From: Syntrophorhabdaceae bacterium
Lineage (GTDB): Bacteria; Desulfobacterota; Syntrophorhabdia; Syntrophorhabdales; Syntrophorhabdaceae
NCBI GenBank assembly: GCA_026415015.1
Contig: JAOAHW010000205.1
Coordinates: forward strand, 1-21,283
Length of the DNA: 21,283 nucleotides
Reading direction: 5' to 3'
The position numbers and the translations under genes were made by a program. Positions 15,069-21,283 of this stretch are shown piece by piece. Position 1 is the first letter of the stretch, and each line of letters opens with the position of its first letter. The notes below the pieces were generated by a model. That model saw only the letters and a list, made by a program, of their open reading frames with translations, made no database searches and was not told the origin of the DNA.

Positions 15069-16100
15069 TTACATTGTGCTTATAATGTCACTTACAGTTT
15101 TAGCGGCATAGTTTACTATAGGGATTATCCTTGAATAATCCATCCTAACAGGGCCTATGACCCCGAGTATCCCATAACCTTTGTCTGCTATTTTATATGT
15201 TGATGTTATGATACTTACATCCCTCATCTCCTTGATGTCGCTATCCATACCCAATATTACATTTATGCCCTCTTTTTTAAGGCATTTATCTAATAGTCTA
15301 AGGAGCTTCTCCTTTTTCTCCAAGGCCTTAAAAAGCTCCTTAAGCCTCTCTATATCAGAAAATTCTGGAAATCCGATTATCTTTGATGTCCCGTCTATGT
15401 AAATCTCCCTCTTATCCTTGGCCTCAATGATTGTATCAATGCTCTCCTTTATCTTCGCAAGGAGCAGATTAAAGCTTGTCTTGTCTTTCTCCAGGTCTTT
15501 TTCGATCTCTGATTTTAATGCATAAAAAGGTACGCCCTCAAACCTCTCGTTCAGATACCTCTTCATGCTCGTGAGAAAATCCATATCAAGGCCATCCTCT
15601 GTATCCACAAGCCTTGTGTGGACAGTCCCTGCAGAGGTTACAAACAGGATTAGTATAGTATTTTTTGACATCCTTACAAACTCGATCTCTTTAAAAAGCA
15701 TGGTATCTATCCTGGGCTCTACCACAATACTTGTATGCCTTGATATGGCTGCAAGGGTCCTGGAGGCCTCCATCATAACCTCTTCTATATAGGAATAACG
15801 GGGTCTCATCATGCCTTCTATGGCCATAAGATCCTTTTTTCTCGGAGACCCAGAATAATTTAGTCGATTTATATAATATCTGAAGGCCTTATTAGTTGGT
15901 ATCCTCCCTGCAACAGCATAGGATTTGTATAAAAAACCCATATTTTCCAGTTCTGCCATGACATTCCTTATTGTTGCAGGGCTCCATCTATTCATCATGG
16001 CCTTTGATATGGCCCTTGAGCTTACAGGCTCAGCATAGTTTATATAGCTCTCTATTATATATTCCAGTATCTTGTTCTGTCTTTCAGACAATATTTCCAT
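15069..16100 (-). CDS. hrcA: Heat-inducible transcription repressor HrcA
   Basis: A 343-aa repressor that normally binds CIRCE elements and needs GroEL for folding. The N-terminal winged helix (1-75) reads LSERQNKILEYIIESYI, PVSSRAISKAM, WSPATIRNVMAELENMGFL and the wing AGRIPTNKAFRYYI. A GAF-like dimerisation domain follows (about 105-325), ending in the family pattern YGILGVIGPVRMDYSRIIPIVNYAAKTVSDII. It is the first gene of hrcA-grpE-dnaJ. AAGGGAT is the ribosome site. The upstream 149 bp contain TTGACA (16151-16156) on the minus strand but no convincing -10 at 16-18 bp, and no TTAGCACTC/GAGTGCTAA arms, so autoregulation through CIRCE is not visible. Confidence 0.95.
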   Translation of the reverse strand: MEILSERQNKILEYIIESYINYAEPVSSRAISKAMMNRWSPATIRNVMAELENMGFLYKSYAVAGRIPTNKAFRYYINRLNYSGSPRKKDLMAIEGMMRPRYSYIEEVMMEASRTLAAISRHTSIVVEPRIDTMLFKEIEFVRMSKNTILILFVTSAGTVHTRLVDTEDGLDMDFLTSMKRYLNERFEGVPFYALKSEIEKDLEKDKTSFNLLLAKIKESIDTIIEAKDKREIYIDGTSKIIGFPEFSDIERLKELFKALEKKEKLLRLLDKCLKKEGINVILGMDSDIKEMRDVSIITSTYKIADKGYGILGVIGPVRMDYSRIIPIVNYAAKTVSDIISTM

Positions 16101-16249
16101 GGTTATCCCTTTTAAGGTATATAGAATAACTTAATTATATAAAGACCCTTTGTCAAGGAATAAGACCACCTCTGTCATGGAACAAATAGGATGTCTTCCT
16201 GAAAGAAAACTGAGACATAGGCCAATAGGCGGCCTCTTGCAATATTTAT

Positions 16250-17794
16250 TTATCTTTCAATAAAGCTCCAGGGCAGGACCTCATGCTCTTGTCTCTCCCT
16301 GAGGGCATAGAAATTCAGGTTTACAGGGTTTTCCCTCATAATCTTATTTAGATTTTCACCTTCCGACAATCTCTCGATTATATCTGCTACCCTCCTGTCG
16401 CCCCTTGCAAAGACTGCCTGGACAAATGAATACTTTACAGATTCGTGGGTAAAATAGGTATTGTCTATCCTGTTAAATGCCCTTTTTAGATAATTAATCT
16501 TTTCTTTAAGCTGTGCCATGTCCTCCATGGGCATCCTCTGAAAGGGTGTGGCAGGCTTGGGGCAAAAAGGGCTTACATGTACGGTTATAGAGCCTACTGC
16601 ACCTTTTTTTGCACCCTCTTTTATCATGATATGTTTTATACGCTTTACCAGCTCCACTATTGACTCTATGTCTTGCCTTTTTTCTTTTGGTAACCCTATT
16701 ATAAAATAGAGCTTTAGATTAAAGGGTTTTATCTTCATAATAGAGGTTATCGTCTCCAGAATATGGCTATCTTTTATTGGTTTTCCCAGATAAGACCGCA
16801 TGTACTCTGACCCTGCCTCAATCCCGAATGTTAGAGTCTTAATTGTATCGCCTATCATCTCTATAATTGAGGTAGGTATCTTGTCTATCCTTAAAGAGGG
16901 AAAGTGTACGGTCTTTCCCATTTTTATATATCCCCCCACTATTTCCTCAAGTTTAGGGTGAAAACATATGCCGCCGCCTATAAGACCTATGTCTTTTATA
17001 TCCTCAGGGACATGGGCAATCTTATCATAGATAAAATCATAGATATTACCCAGGAGGCAGAATGGGCACCTCGATGGACATCCCCTTGTCCCCTCTATGA
17101 GAAACATATCTGAAAACTCTGTATTTTGGGTTACTATTGCAGATCTGGCAAGGGGCTCGGCCCTGTATCTTTCTATATATACTTTAAACCCCTCAGGCCT
17201 AAAGGATTTAATATGACCATCCCCCATGTATTCTACATGAAGCCTGCCTGGATTATATGCCCATTTAAATTTATCTGTCCCTTCTATTATCTCAGACCTG
17301 CTACTGCCCCTTTTATCAAGATAATAGTCAATAAAATCAGGCATCACTGCCTCGATATCGCCCATGAGAAAGAGGTCAAAAAACCTGTACAGGGGCTCTG
17401 GGTTTGCCATAACCGATATACCCCCTCCTACGACAATGGGTTCACCATCATTTCTGTCCTGAGCATGTATGTTTATGCGAGATTGCCTTAAGATTTTTAT
17501 GATATTGATATAATCCAGCTCAAAAGACAGGGTAAAGAAAAGGCACTCAAAGGATGACAGGGGCCTTTTACTTTCAACAGATAGAATGGCCTTGTCCTCT
17601 TCAAAAAATGCCCTCTCGCATACAATATCAGGGATGTTGTTTAATAACCTGTATAGGAGATGGACAGCGAGGTTTGACATGCCTACATAATATGTATTGG
17701 GGAAGACAACACAGACAGGTGTCCTGTTTCTCCAGTTTTTTATCTGTACCCCTTTTTCAAGGGCATGAATATTGGGGATACGCCTGCCCCCCAT
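16250..17794 (-). CDS. B12-binding-type radical SAM protein
   Basis: A 514-aa radical SAM enzyme of the COG1032 type. The N-terminal part (about 25-160) resembles the cobalamin-binding Rossmann fold (VVFPNTYYVGMSNLAVHLL; VVGGGISVMANPEPL; FLMGDIEAVM), but the canonical DxHxxG cobalamin loop is not evident. The 4Fe-4S site is Cys239-x3-Cys243-x2-Cys246 in EGTRGCPSRCPFC. The barrel continues with LIGGGICFHP, FPSLRID, TFGIEAGSEYMR, LKLYFIIGLP and VHVSPFCPKPATPFQ. The product is unknown; relatives carry out methylation or carbon-skeleton chemistry and some act on tRNA or lipids. The ATG lies 1 bp after the stop of the methyltransferase gene, so the two are co-translated; AGGA sits about 11 nt upstream. 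Confidence 0.83.
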   Translation of the reverse strand: MGGRRIPNIHALEKGVQIKNWRNRTPVCVVFPNTYYVGMSNLAVHLLYRLLNNIPDIVCERAFFEEDKAILSVESKRPLSSFECLFFTLSFELDYINIIKILRQSRINIHAQDRNDGEPIVVGGGISVMANPEPLYRFFDLFLMGDIEAVMPDFIDYYLDKRGSSRSEIIEGTDKFKWAYNPGRLHVEYMGDGHIKSFRPEGFKVYIERYRAEPLARSAIVTQNTEFSDMFLIEGTRGCPSRCPFCLLGNIYDFIYDKIAHVPEDIKDIGLIGGGICFHPKLEEIVGGYIKMGKTVHFPSLRIDKIPTSIIEMIGDTIKTLTFGIEAGSEYMRSYLGKPIKDSHILETITSIMKIKPFNLKLYFIIGLPKEKRQDIESIVELVKRIKHIMIKEGAKKGAVGSITVHVSPFCPKPATPFQRMPMEDMAQLKEKINYLKRAFNRIDNTYFTHESVKYSFVQAVFARGDRRVADIIERLSEGENLNKIMRENPVNLNFYALRERQEHEVLPWSFIER

Positions 17795-17795
17795 T

Positions 17796-18425
17796 TTATC
17801 TCTGTCCTATGATAAATATAGAGTTGGCATAGTCAATCCCTAAGAATCTGAAGAGAAAGCCCATAAGATATACCTTTAATATATACCTGTGGAATGCATC
17901 ATTATATGACCTGTAGACAGCGGTTATTTTATAGCCTGCGAGGTTCATGATGCCGCATAGCTCATCGTAGGCATAGAATGTCTTGTGGGTGGAATCTCGC
18001 ATATACCTCGAGGGGTTGAATATGTTTGGTGTTGAGGCAATAATTATCCCTTCATCTCTTATGAGGTTGTATAGTCTCTTCAATAGTTCTATCCCGTCCT
18101 GGAGAGATAGGTGTTCTATGACCTCAAAGAGGAGGATGGCATCAAAGCTCTCTGATATATCAGATAGGTCATAATAGTCGTGTCTGTTTGCCCTGTCTAT
18201 GTCCATGCTCTTATAGACCAGGTCTATGCCTATTTTTTTTATCTCTTCCTCCATACCCCTTTTGCCTGCCCCCACATCGAGGACTGTCATCCTGTTTTTC
18301 AAAAAGCGCCTTATGAGTTCTGACCTCTTTTTGATAAGAGGGATATCCCATACCTCTCTATATAGATTATGGGCATATTCCCTGTATTGAAAGACCTTTG
18401 ACCATTCAGATTCTATGTTTTGCAT
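17796..18425 (-). CDS. Class I SAM-dependent methyltransferase
   Basis: A 209-aa methyltransferase with motif I VLDVGAGKRG (48-57), an acidic residue after strand 2 (SMDIDR), a motif IV-like FDAILLFEVIEHL segment (about 94-106) and GIIIASTPNIFNPSRY (about 125-140). The overall pattern is that of the Methyltransf_11/UbiE-like group common in polysaccharide and glycan clusters. The C-terminal FHRYILKVYLMGFLFRFLG is hydrophobic and may lie on the membrane. The start codon lies inside the glycosyltransferase gene (20-bp overlap, different frame), with GAGGTCAGG just upstream, a sign of translational coupling. It probably methylates a sugar or lipid made by the neighbouring enzymes, but the acceptor is not known. 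Confidence 0.85.
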   Translation of the reverse strand: MQNIESEWSKVFQYREYAHNLYREVWDIPLIKKRSELIRRFLKNRMTVLDVGAGKRGMEEEIKKIGIDLVYKSMDIDRANRHDYYDLSDISESFDAILLFEVIEHLSLQDGIELLKRLYNLIRDEGIIIASTPNIFNPSRYMRDSTHKTFYAYDELCGIMNLAGYKITAVYRSYNDAFHRYILKVYLMGFLFRFLGIDYANSIFIIGQR

Positions 18426-19530
18426 CCCTGACCTCTAAAAATATCCTCTCCATCTCCTTAACATTCCTTTCCATGGTATATGACTCAAGCTTTAACCTTG
18501 CGTTTTTACCCATAGCCTCTGCCTTTTCCCTATCAAGAAGTTCTGTCATGGCTTTATAGAGCCCCTCAATATCTCGGGGTTCATCAATGACAAACCCCTC
18601 ATCTTTTGAAATCAGGGCAGATGCCCCATTCCATTGGGTGGAGATAACAGGGAGCCCTGATGCCATTGCCTCCATTGTTGTCAGGGAACAGGCATCATAA
18701 AAAGTGGGGTGCACAAGGAAATGGGATTGCCTGTATGCCTCTTCAGGGGTAGATGTCTCGCCCATAAATTTAACAAAATCACTTATGCCAAGCCTGTCTA
18801 TTATCCTCCTGTAACGCCTCTGCCTGCCCCTACCCATGACCATGAGCTCAAAGGACTTACCCTGTTTTACCAGCCTGCCTGCAGCCATTATAAGCGGTGA
18901 CAGACCTTTTAGCCTAAAGTTTCCCCCTGAAAAAAGTATCCTTATTATGCCATTTGGTTTTGGGTCTTTAGGTCTAAACCTCTCAGTGTCTACACCATTA
19001 TACACTACATCGATTGAGCCCTCTGATAGATTAAAATGCCCCATCATATGTCTTTTCACCATGTCTGATATGGCGACAATCCTGTAGAACCTCCTCATAC
19101 GGACAGGATATTCAGCAATCCACTCCTGTATCTTCTGGTGGATGCTCGTCTTTAAAAGCAATGCCTTCATGTTTCTCTCAAATGCGTTATCGTAGCTTGC
19201 AATCTCCCTGTCCATCCATACCCTCTGGACACCACCGTGGCTCTGATAGACATCAAGTTCCAGGGTGTTGCCGAATCCTAAAACCACATCAATACCCAGG
19301 GATTTTATCACCTCTCTGTGCTTTAAGGCAAAAGAGAGGGTCCTAAGCCACCTTGGATAATCTATAGTCTTTACCTTTACTATCTTTAGCCCCTTTTCCT
19401 CTACAGCGTTTCTGCATATCACATAGACCTCATGGCCCCTTTTTAAAAGCATATTAGAGAGGTCAAAGGCATACCTCTCTGCCCCACCTTTTTTAGGATT
19501 AAAATTATATATGGCAATACCTATCTTCAA
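18406..19530 (-). CDS. GT4-family glycosyltransferase
   Basis: A 374-aa GT-B fold retaining glycosyltransferase. The N-terminal half opens with MKIGIAIYNFNPKKGGAERY, whose GGAERY loop is the acceptor-side signature. The hinge region contains VYNGVDTERFRP (about 179-190). The C-terminal Rossmann half has ILFSGGNFRLKGLSPLI (about 198-214), LMVMGRGRQRR, and the nucleotide-sugar motif FYDACSLTTMEAMASGLPVI. In the usual EX7E motif the first glutamate is replaced by Asp, as in some LPS-core (WaaG-like) enzymes. TTG is the start codon: the reading frame begins exactly at the expected N-terminus, and the nearest upstream ATG is followed by a stop three codons later. It is probably cytoplasmic at the inner membrane, building LPS core or another surface glycan. 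Confidence 0.87.
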   Translation of the reverse strand: MKIGIAIYNFNPKKGGAERYAFDLSNMLLKRGHEVYVICRNAVEEKGLKIVKVKTIDYPRWLRTLSFALKHREVIKSLGIDVVLGFGNTLELDVYQSHGGVQRVWMDREIASYDNAFERNMKALLLKTSIHQKIQEWIAEYPVRMRRFYRIVAISDMVKRHMMGHFNLSEGSIDVVYNGVDTERFRPKDPKPNGIIRILFSGGNFRLKGLSPLIMAAGRLVKQGKSFELMVMGRGRQRRYRRIIDRLGISDFVKFMGETSTPEEAYRQSHFLVHPTFYDACSLTTMEAMASGLPVISTQWNGASALISKDEGFVIDEPRDIEGLYKAMTELLDREKAEAMGKNARLKLESYTMERNVKEMERIFLEVRDAKHRI

Positions 19531-19615
19531 TTATCTTCTCATCCTGGGATTGGCCCTTCTGTAGCATAGTCAATAAAGGCCTCATGGATAGGCCAGAAAA
19601 TATAGTTTCAGGCCT

Positions 19616-21264
19616 CTATTGTTCAATACCTTTTTTTGGTATGCCAAGGCTATCCCATCCCCTGAGCCTGTAGTAATCATCCTTCATGTATTCAAGTTCT
19701 TCCTCTTTTATAAGGTTTTTATTAGAGCCTATTGGCTCCCTGAAAAAACGGGCAGGTAGGCTATCGTCTTTTCTTGTCATGCCTTCCCTGATGTTAAAGA
19801 GCCTTGTTGCATCCTGTATATGAGAGGCTATCTCCATAAGCCCCTGTTTTTTCAGGTCCATACCTGTTGTGATGCGGATTATCCTGGCAAGCTCATCCCA
19901 GCCATAGAGGTCCCTGTAAAACCTGCATACAATGAGGCTGTCGTGGAGGTTAAGCCTGTCTTCAAAGTCTATAAAGATCTCTGCCTTGCCCTCTATCTTG
20001 TCCGGGGCGATAATCCCTGATGCCTCTGCCCTGAAAAAGGTAGAGCGGAGGTGACATGCACCCCTGTCTGATGTGGCATAGGCCAAGCCCATGCCCTTAA
20101 AATACCTAGGGTCATAACCTGCGGGCTCCATGCCCTTTACATGGATAGCCACATCCTCCATATCCCATGTCTTTGCTGCAGACACGATGCCATCTGCAAG
20201 GACAGCGCCTGTTCCTTCTCGAACAGCAATCTCATGGAGTAGCTTTATTATCCCCTCTACATCGCCATATTCCAGTTTGTCCCTTATACGCCCCTTTTTC
20301 GATGCCTCAATGGCAAAGGCACAGAGGTTTCCTGCGCTTATGGTATCCAAACCAAGCCTGTCACATAGGTCATTTAGAAAGATTATATCATCGAGGCTCT
20401 TTATGAGACAAAGGCCACCAAAGGCATATATGGTCTCGTATTCCGGGCCTTCGAGTTTTAGCCCTGCATATCTGCCTTTCTCTATTTTTGTCATCCTGCT
20501 GCAGGCAAGGAGGCACATATGACAGGCACGGGGTTTCACTGAAAAATCCTCATGGAGGGTCTCGCCACTTATGGATTCCCATCCCTCTAATCTACCATCA
20601 TACCAGTAGCGGGCAGGGAATGCCTCAAAATGATTTATTATAGAGACAAGCCCTGGTGTCCCTATTCTCTTGTATACCTGGGCTGCAGGAAAGTCATTGA
20701 CCCTTTTTTTCCATTCATTGTGGAATTTCATAACATCATCTGGATAAGCCACAACCCTCTTTTGTGAACCATAGAAGGCTATGCCTTTTATGTTCTTTGA
20801 GCCCATAACAGCACCCACGCCTGTCCTGCCTGCGCACCTCCATCTATTGTTTGTAATATTGGCAAAACGGACAAGCCTTTCACCAGCAGGGCCTATTACA
20901 ATTATCCCTGCATCCTTTCTCCCTATCTTTTCATATATATAATCCTCTGCTTTATATGTATCAGTGCCCCATATATCCCCTGCATCTCTAAATAATACAT
21001 CCCTGTCATTTATCTCAAGGTAGACAAGCTCAGGGCTTCTGCCCTTTATTACTATTGCATCATACCCTGTCCTGCCTATATGTTCTGCCACATGCCCCCC
21101 TGAATAGGAGTGGGATAGATACCCTGTAAGGGGGCTTTTTGTGATCACCCCATATCTACTGGAACCCCATATCCCTGTGTCATTTACAGGGCCTGTGGTT
21201 ATAATGAGATGATTTTCCGGTGAAAGGGGGTCAACCCCTGCTTCATTTAGCCTGTGCATAAGAT
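19616..21264 (-). CDS. Aldehyde:ferredoxin oxidoreductase, 5' end missing
   Basis: A tungsten-pterin oxidoreductase of the AOR family that interconverts aldehydes and carboxylates with ferredoxin. Numbering from the first Met at 21259: DPLSPENHLII (10-20), AGRTGVGAVMGSKNIKGIAFYG (143-164, pterin contact region), 4Fe-4S cysteines Cys246, Cys249 and Cys253 with a likely fourth at Cys445, and DRLGLDTISAG (300-310). Family members are about 600 aa and begin with a strand like GxxLxVDL some 35-45 residues before DPLSPEN, so the first Met here is internal and the true start lies beyond the contig end. The frame stays open up to the adapter junction at 21265. Substrate specificity cannot be assigned; BamB-like and other AOR branches remain possible. 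The downstream gap to the glycosyltransferase (19531-19615) has no clear terminator. Confidence 0.9.
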
Positions 21265-21283
21265 CTGTCTCTTATACACATCT
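21265..21283. other. Nextera (Tn5 mosaic end) adapter sequence, not genomic
   Basis: The final 19 bases, CTGTCTCTTATACACATCT, are the exact reverse complement of the 19-bp Tn5 mosaic end used in tagmentation libraries. They occupy the very end of the contig and interrupt an AOR reading frame, so they are residual adapter and not host DNA. Confidence 0.97.

Noticed and set aside
16134..16156. TTGACA with TATAAT upstream of hrcA as a strong promoter
   Set aside because: The two boxes are only 11 bp apart, too close for sigma70 at normal spacing; the hexamer 17 bp away (TAAGTT) matches poorly.
16219..16235. AGGCC/GGCCT hairpin downstream of the B12-type radical SAM gene as a terminator
   Set aside because: Only a 5-bp stem and no immediate T-run on the minus strand.
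489..19614. AGGCCT or GGCCT motifs in many intergenic regions (near 491, 5139, 7143, 9192, 9283, 19576, 19610)
   Set aside because: The same hexamer is also common inside genes because of codon choice here, and spacing and flanks are not conserved, so I do not call it a repeat family.
20130..20522. A 130-codon plus-strand open frame opposite the AOR gene, and similar long antisense frames at 5613-6191, 7950-8558 and 12049-12630
   Set aside because: They lie entirely opposite strongly supported genes, have no recognisable family or ribosome site, and their composition reflects the complementary strand of the real gene.
21265..21283. Tn5-like inverted repeat end suggesting a transposon
   Set aside because: It is the 19-bp hyperactive mosaic end used in library kits, sits exactly at the contig end, and no transposase is nearby. 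Adapter carry-over explains it fully.
1..21283. CRISPR arrays, tRNA/rRNA genes, prophage or insertion sequences
   Set aside because: No regularly spaced repeats, no cloverleaf-like conserved tRNA arms, no rRNA-like blocks and no transposase or integrase motifs were seen on reading both strands.

Overview
The window is a 21.3 kb contig end from a low-GC (by eye roughly 40%) anaerobic Gram-negative bacterium, most likely a metagenome-assembled member of the Desulfobacterota/Nitrospirota kind. This placement is an inference. It rests on a periplasmic tetraheme flavocytochrome c, a tungsten-type aldehyde:ferredoxin oxidoreductase, an LPS-style GT4 glycosyltransferase, chemotaxis proteins, and heavy use of ATA (Ile) and AGG/AGA (Arg) codons. 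The last 19 bases (21265-21283) are exactly the Tn5/Nextera mosaic-end adapter, so the right edge is a sequencing artefact and the gene there is cut.

Layout. (1) 58-1561, minus strand: a 90-aa orphan protein with its own good sigma70 promoter, and an Elp3-like radical SAM protein. (2) 1562-1671: a divergent control region with two neighbouring perfect palindromes. (3) 1672-5127, plus strand: a tight cluster of a peptide-type ABC transporter lipoprotein, one permease, and a compact NagA-family deacetylase that lacks the usual beta-sandwich domain. The second permease and the ATPases are absent. (4) 5284-7083: an exported tetraheme flavocytochrome c, a probable soluble fumarate-reductase-like enzyme. 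(5) 7216-7425, minus: a 69-aa orphan with its own promoter and terminator. (6) 7594-11998, plus: a methyl-accepting chemotaxis protein with its Cache sensor placed at the cytoplasmic C-terminus, then an 885-aa membrane-anchored class III cyclase. The cyclase carries a second degenerate cyclase-like domain, a CCHC zinc knuckle, TPR-like helices and a coiled coil. Both genes have sigma28/FliA-like promoter candidates. (7) 12053-13375, plus: RarA AAA+ ATPase, whose 3' end overlaps the convergent dnaJ by 29 bp. (8) 13347-16100, minus: hrcA-grpE-dnaJ heat-shock operon with no visible CIRCE and no dnaK. (9) 16250-19530, minus: a GT4 glycosyltransferase, a SAM methyltransferase and a B12-type radical SAM protein, packed as an operon. 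(10) 19616-21264, minus: a 5'-truncated AOR.

How the parts may work together: regions 3-4 fit uptake and periplasmic respiration in an anaerobe. Region 6 looks like a sensory pair in which an intracellular ligand or redox signal reaches both chemotaxis and cAMP signalling. Region 9 looks like surface glycan or membrane-modifying chemistry. The most unusual object is the cyclase at 9341-11998. No tRNA, rRNA, CRISPR array, insertion sequence or phage gene was seen. No gene-free stretch exceeds 300 bases.
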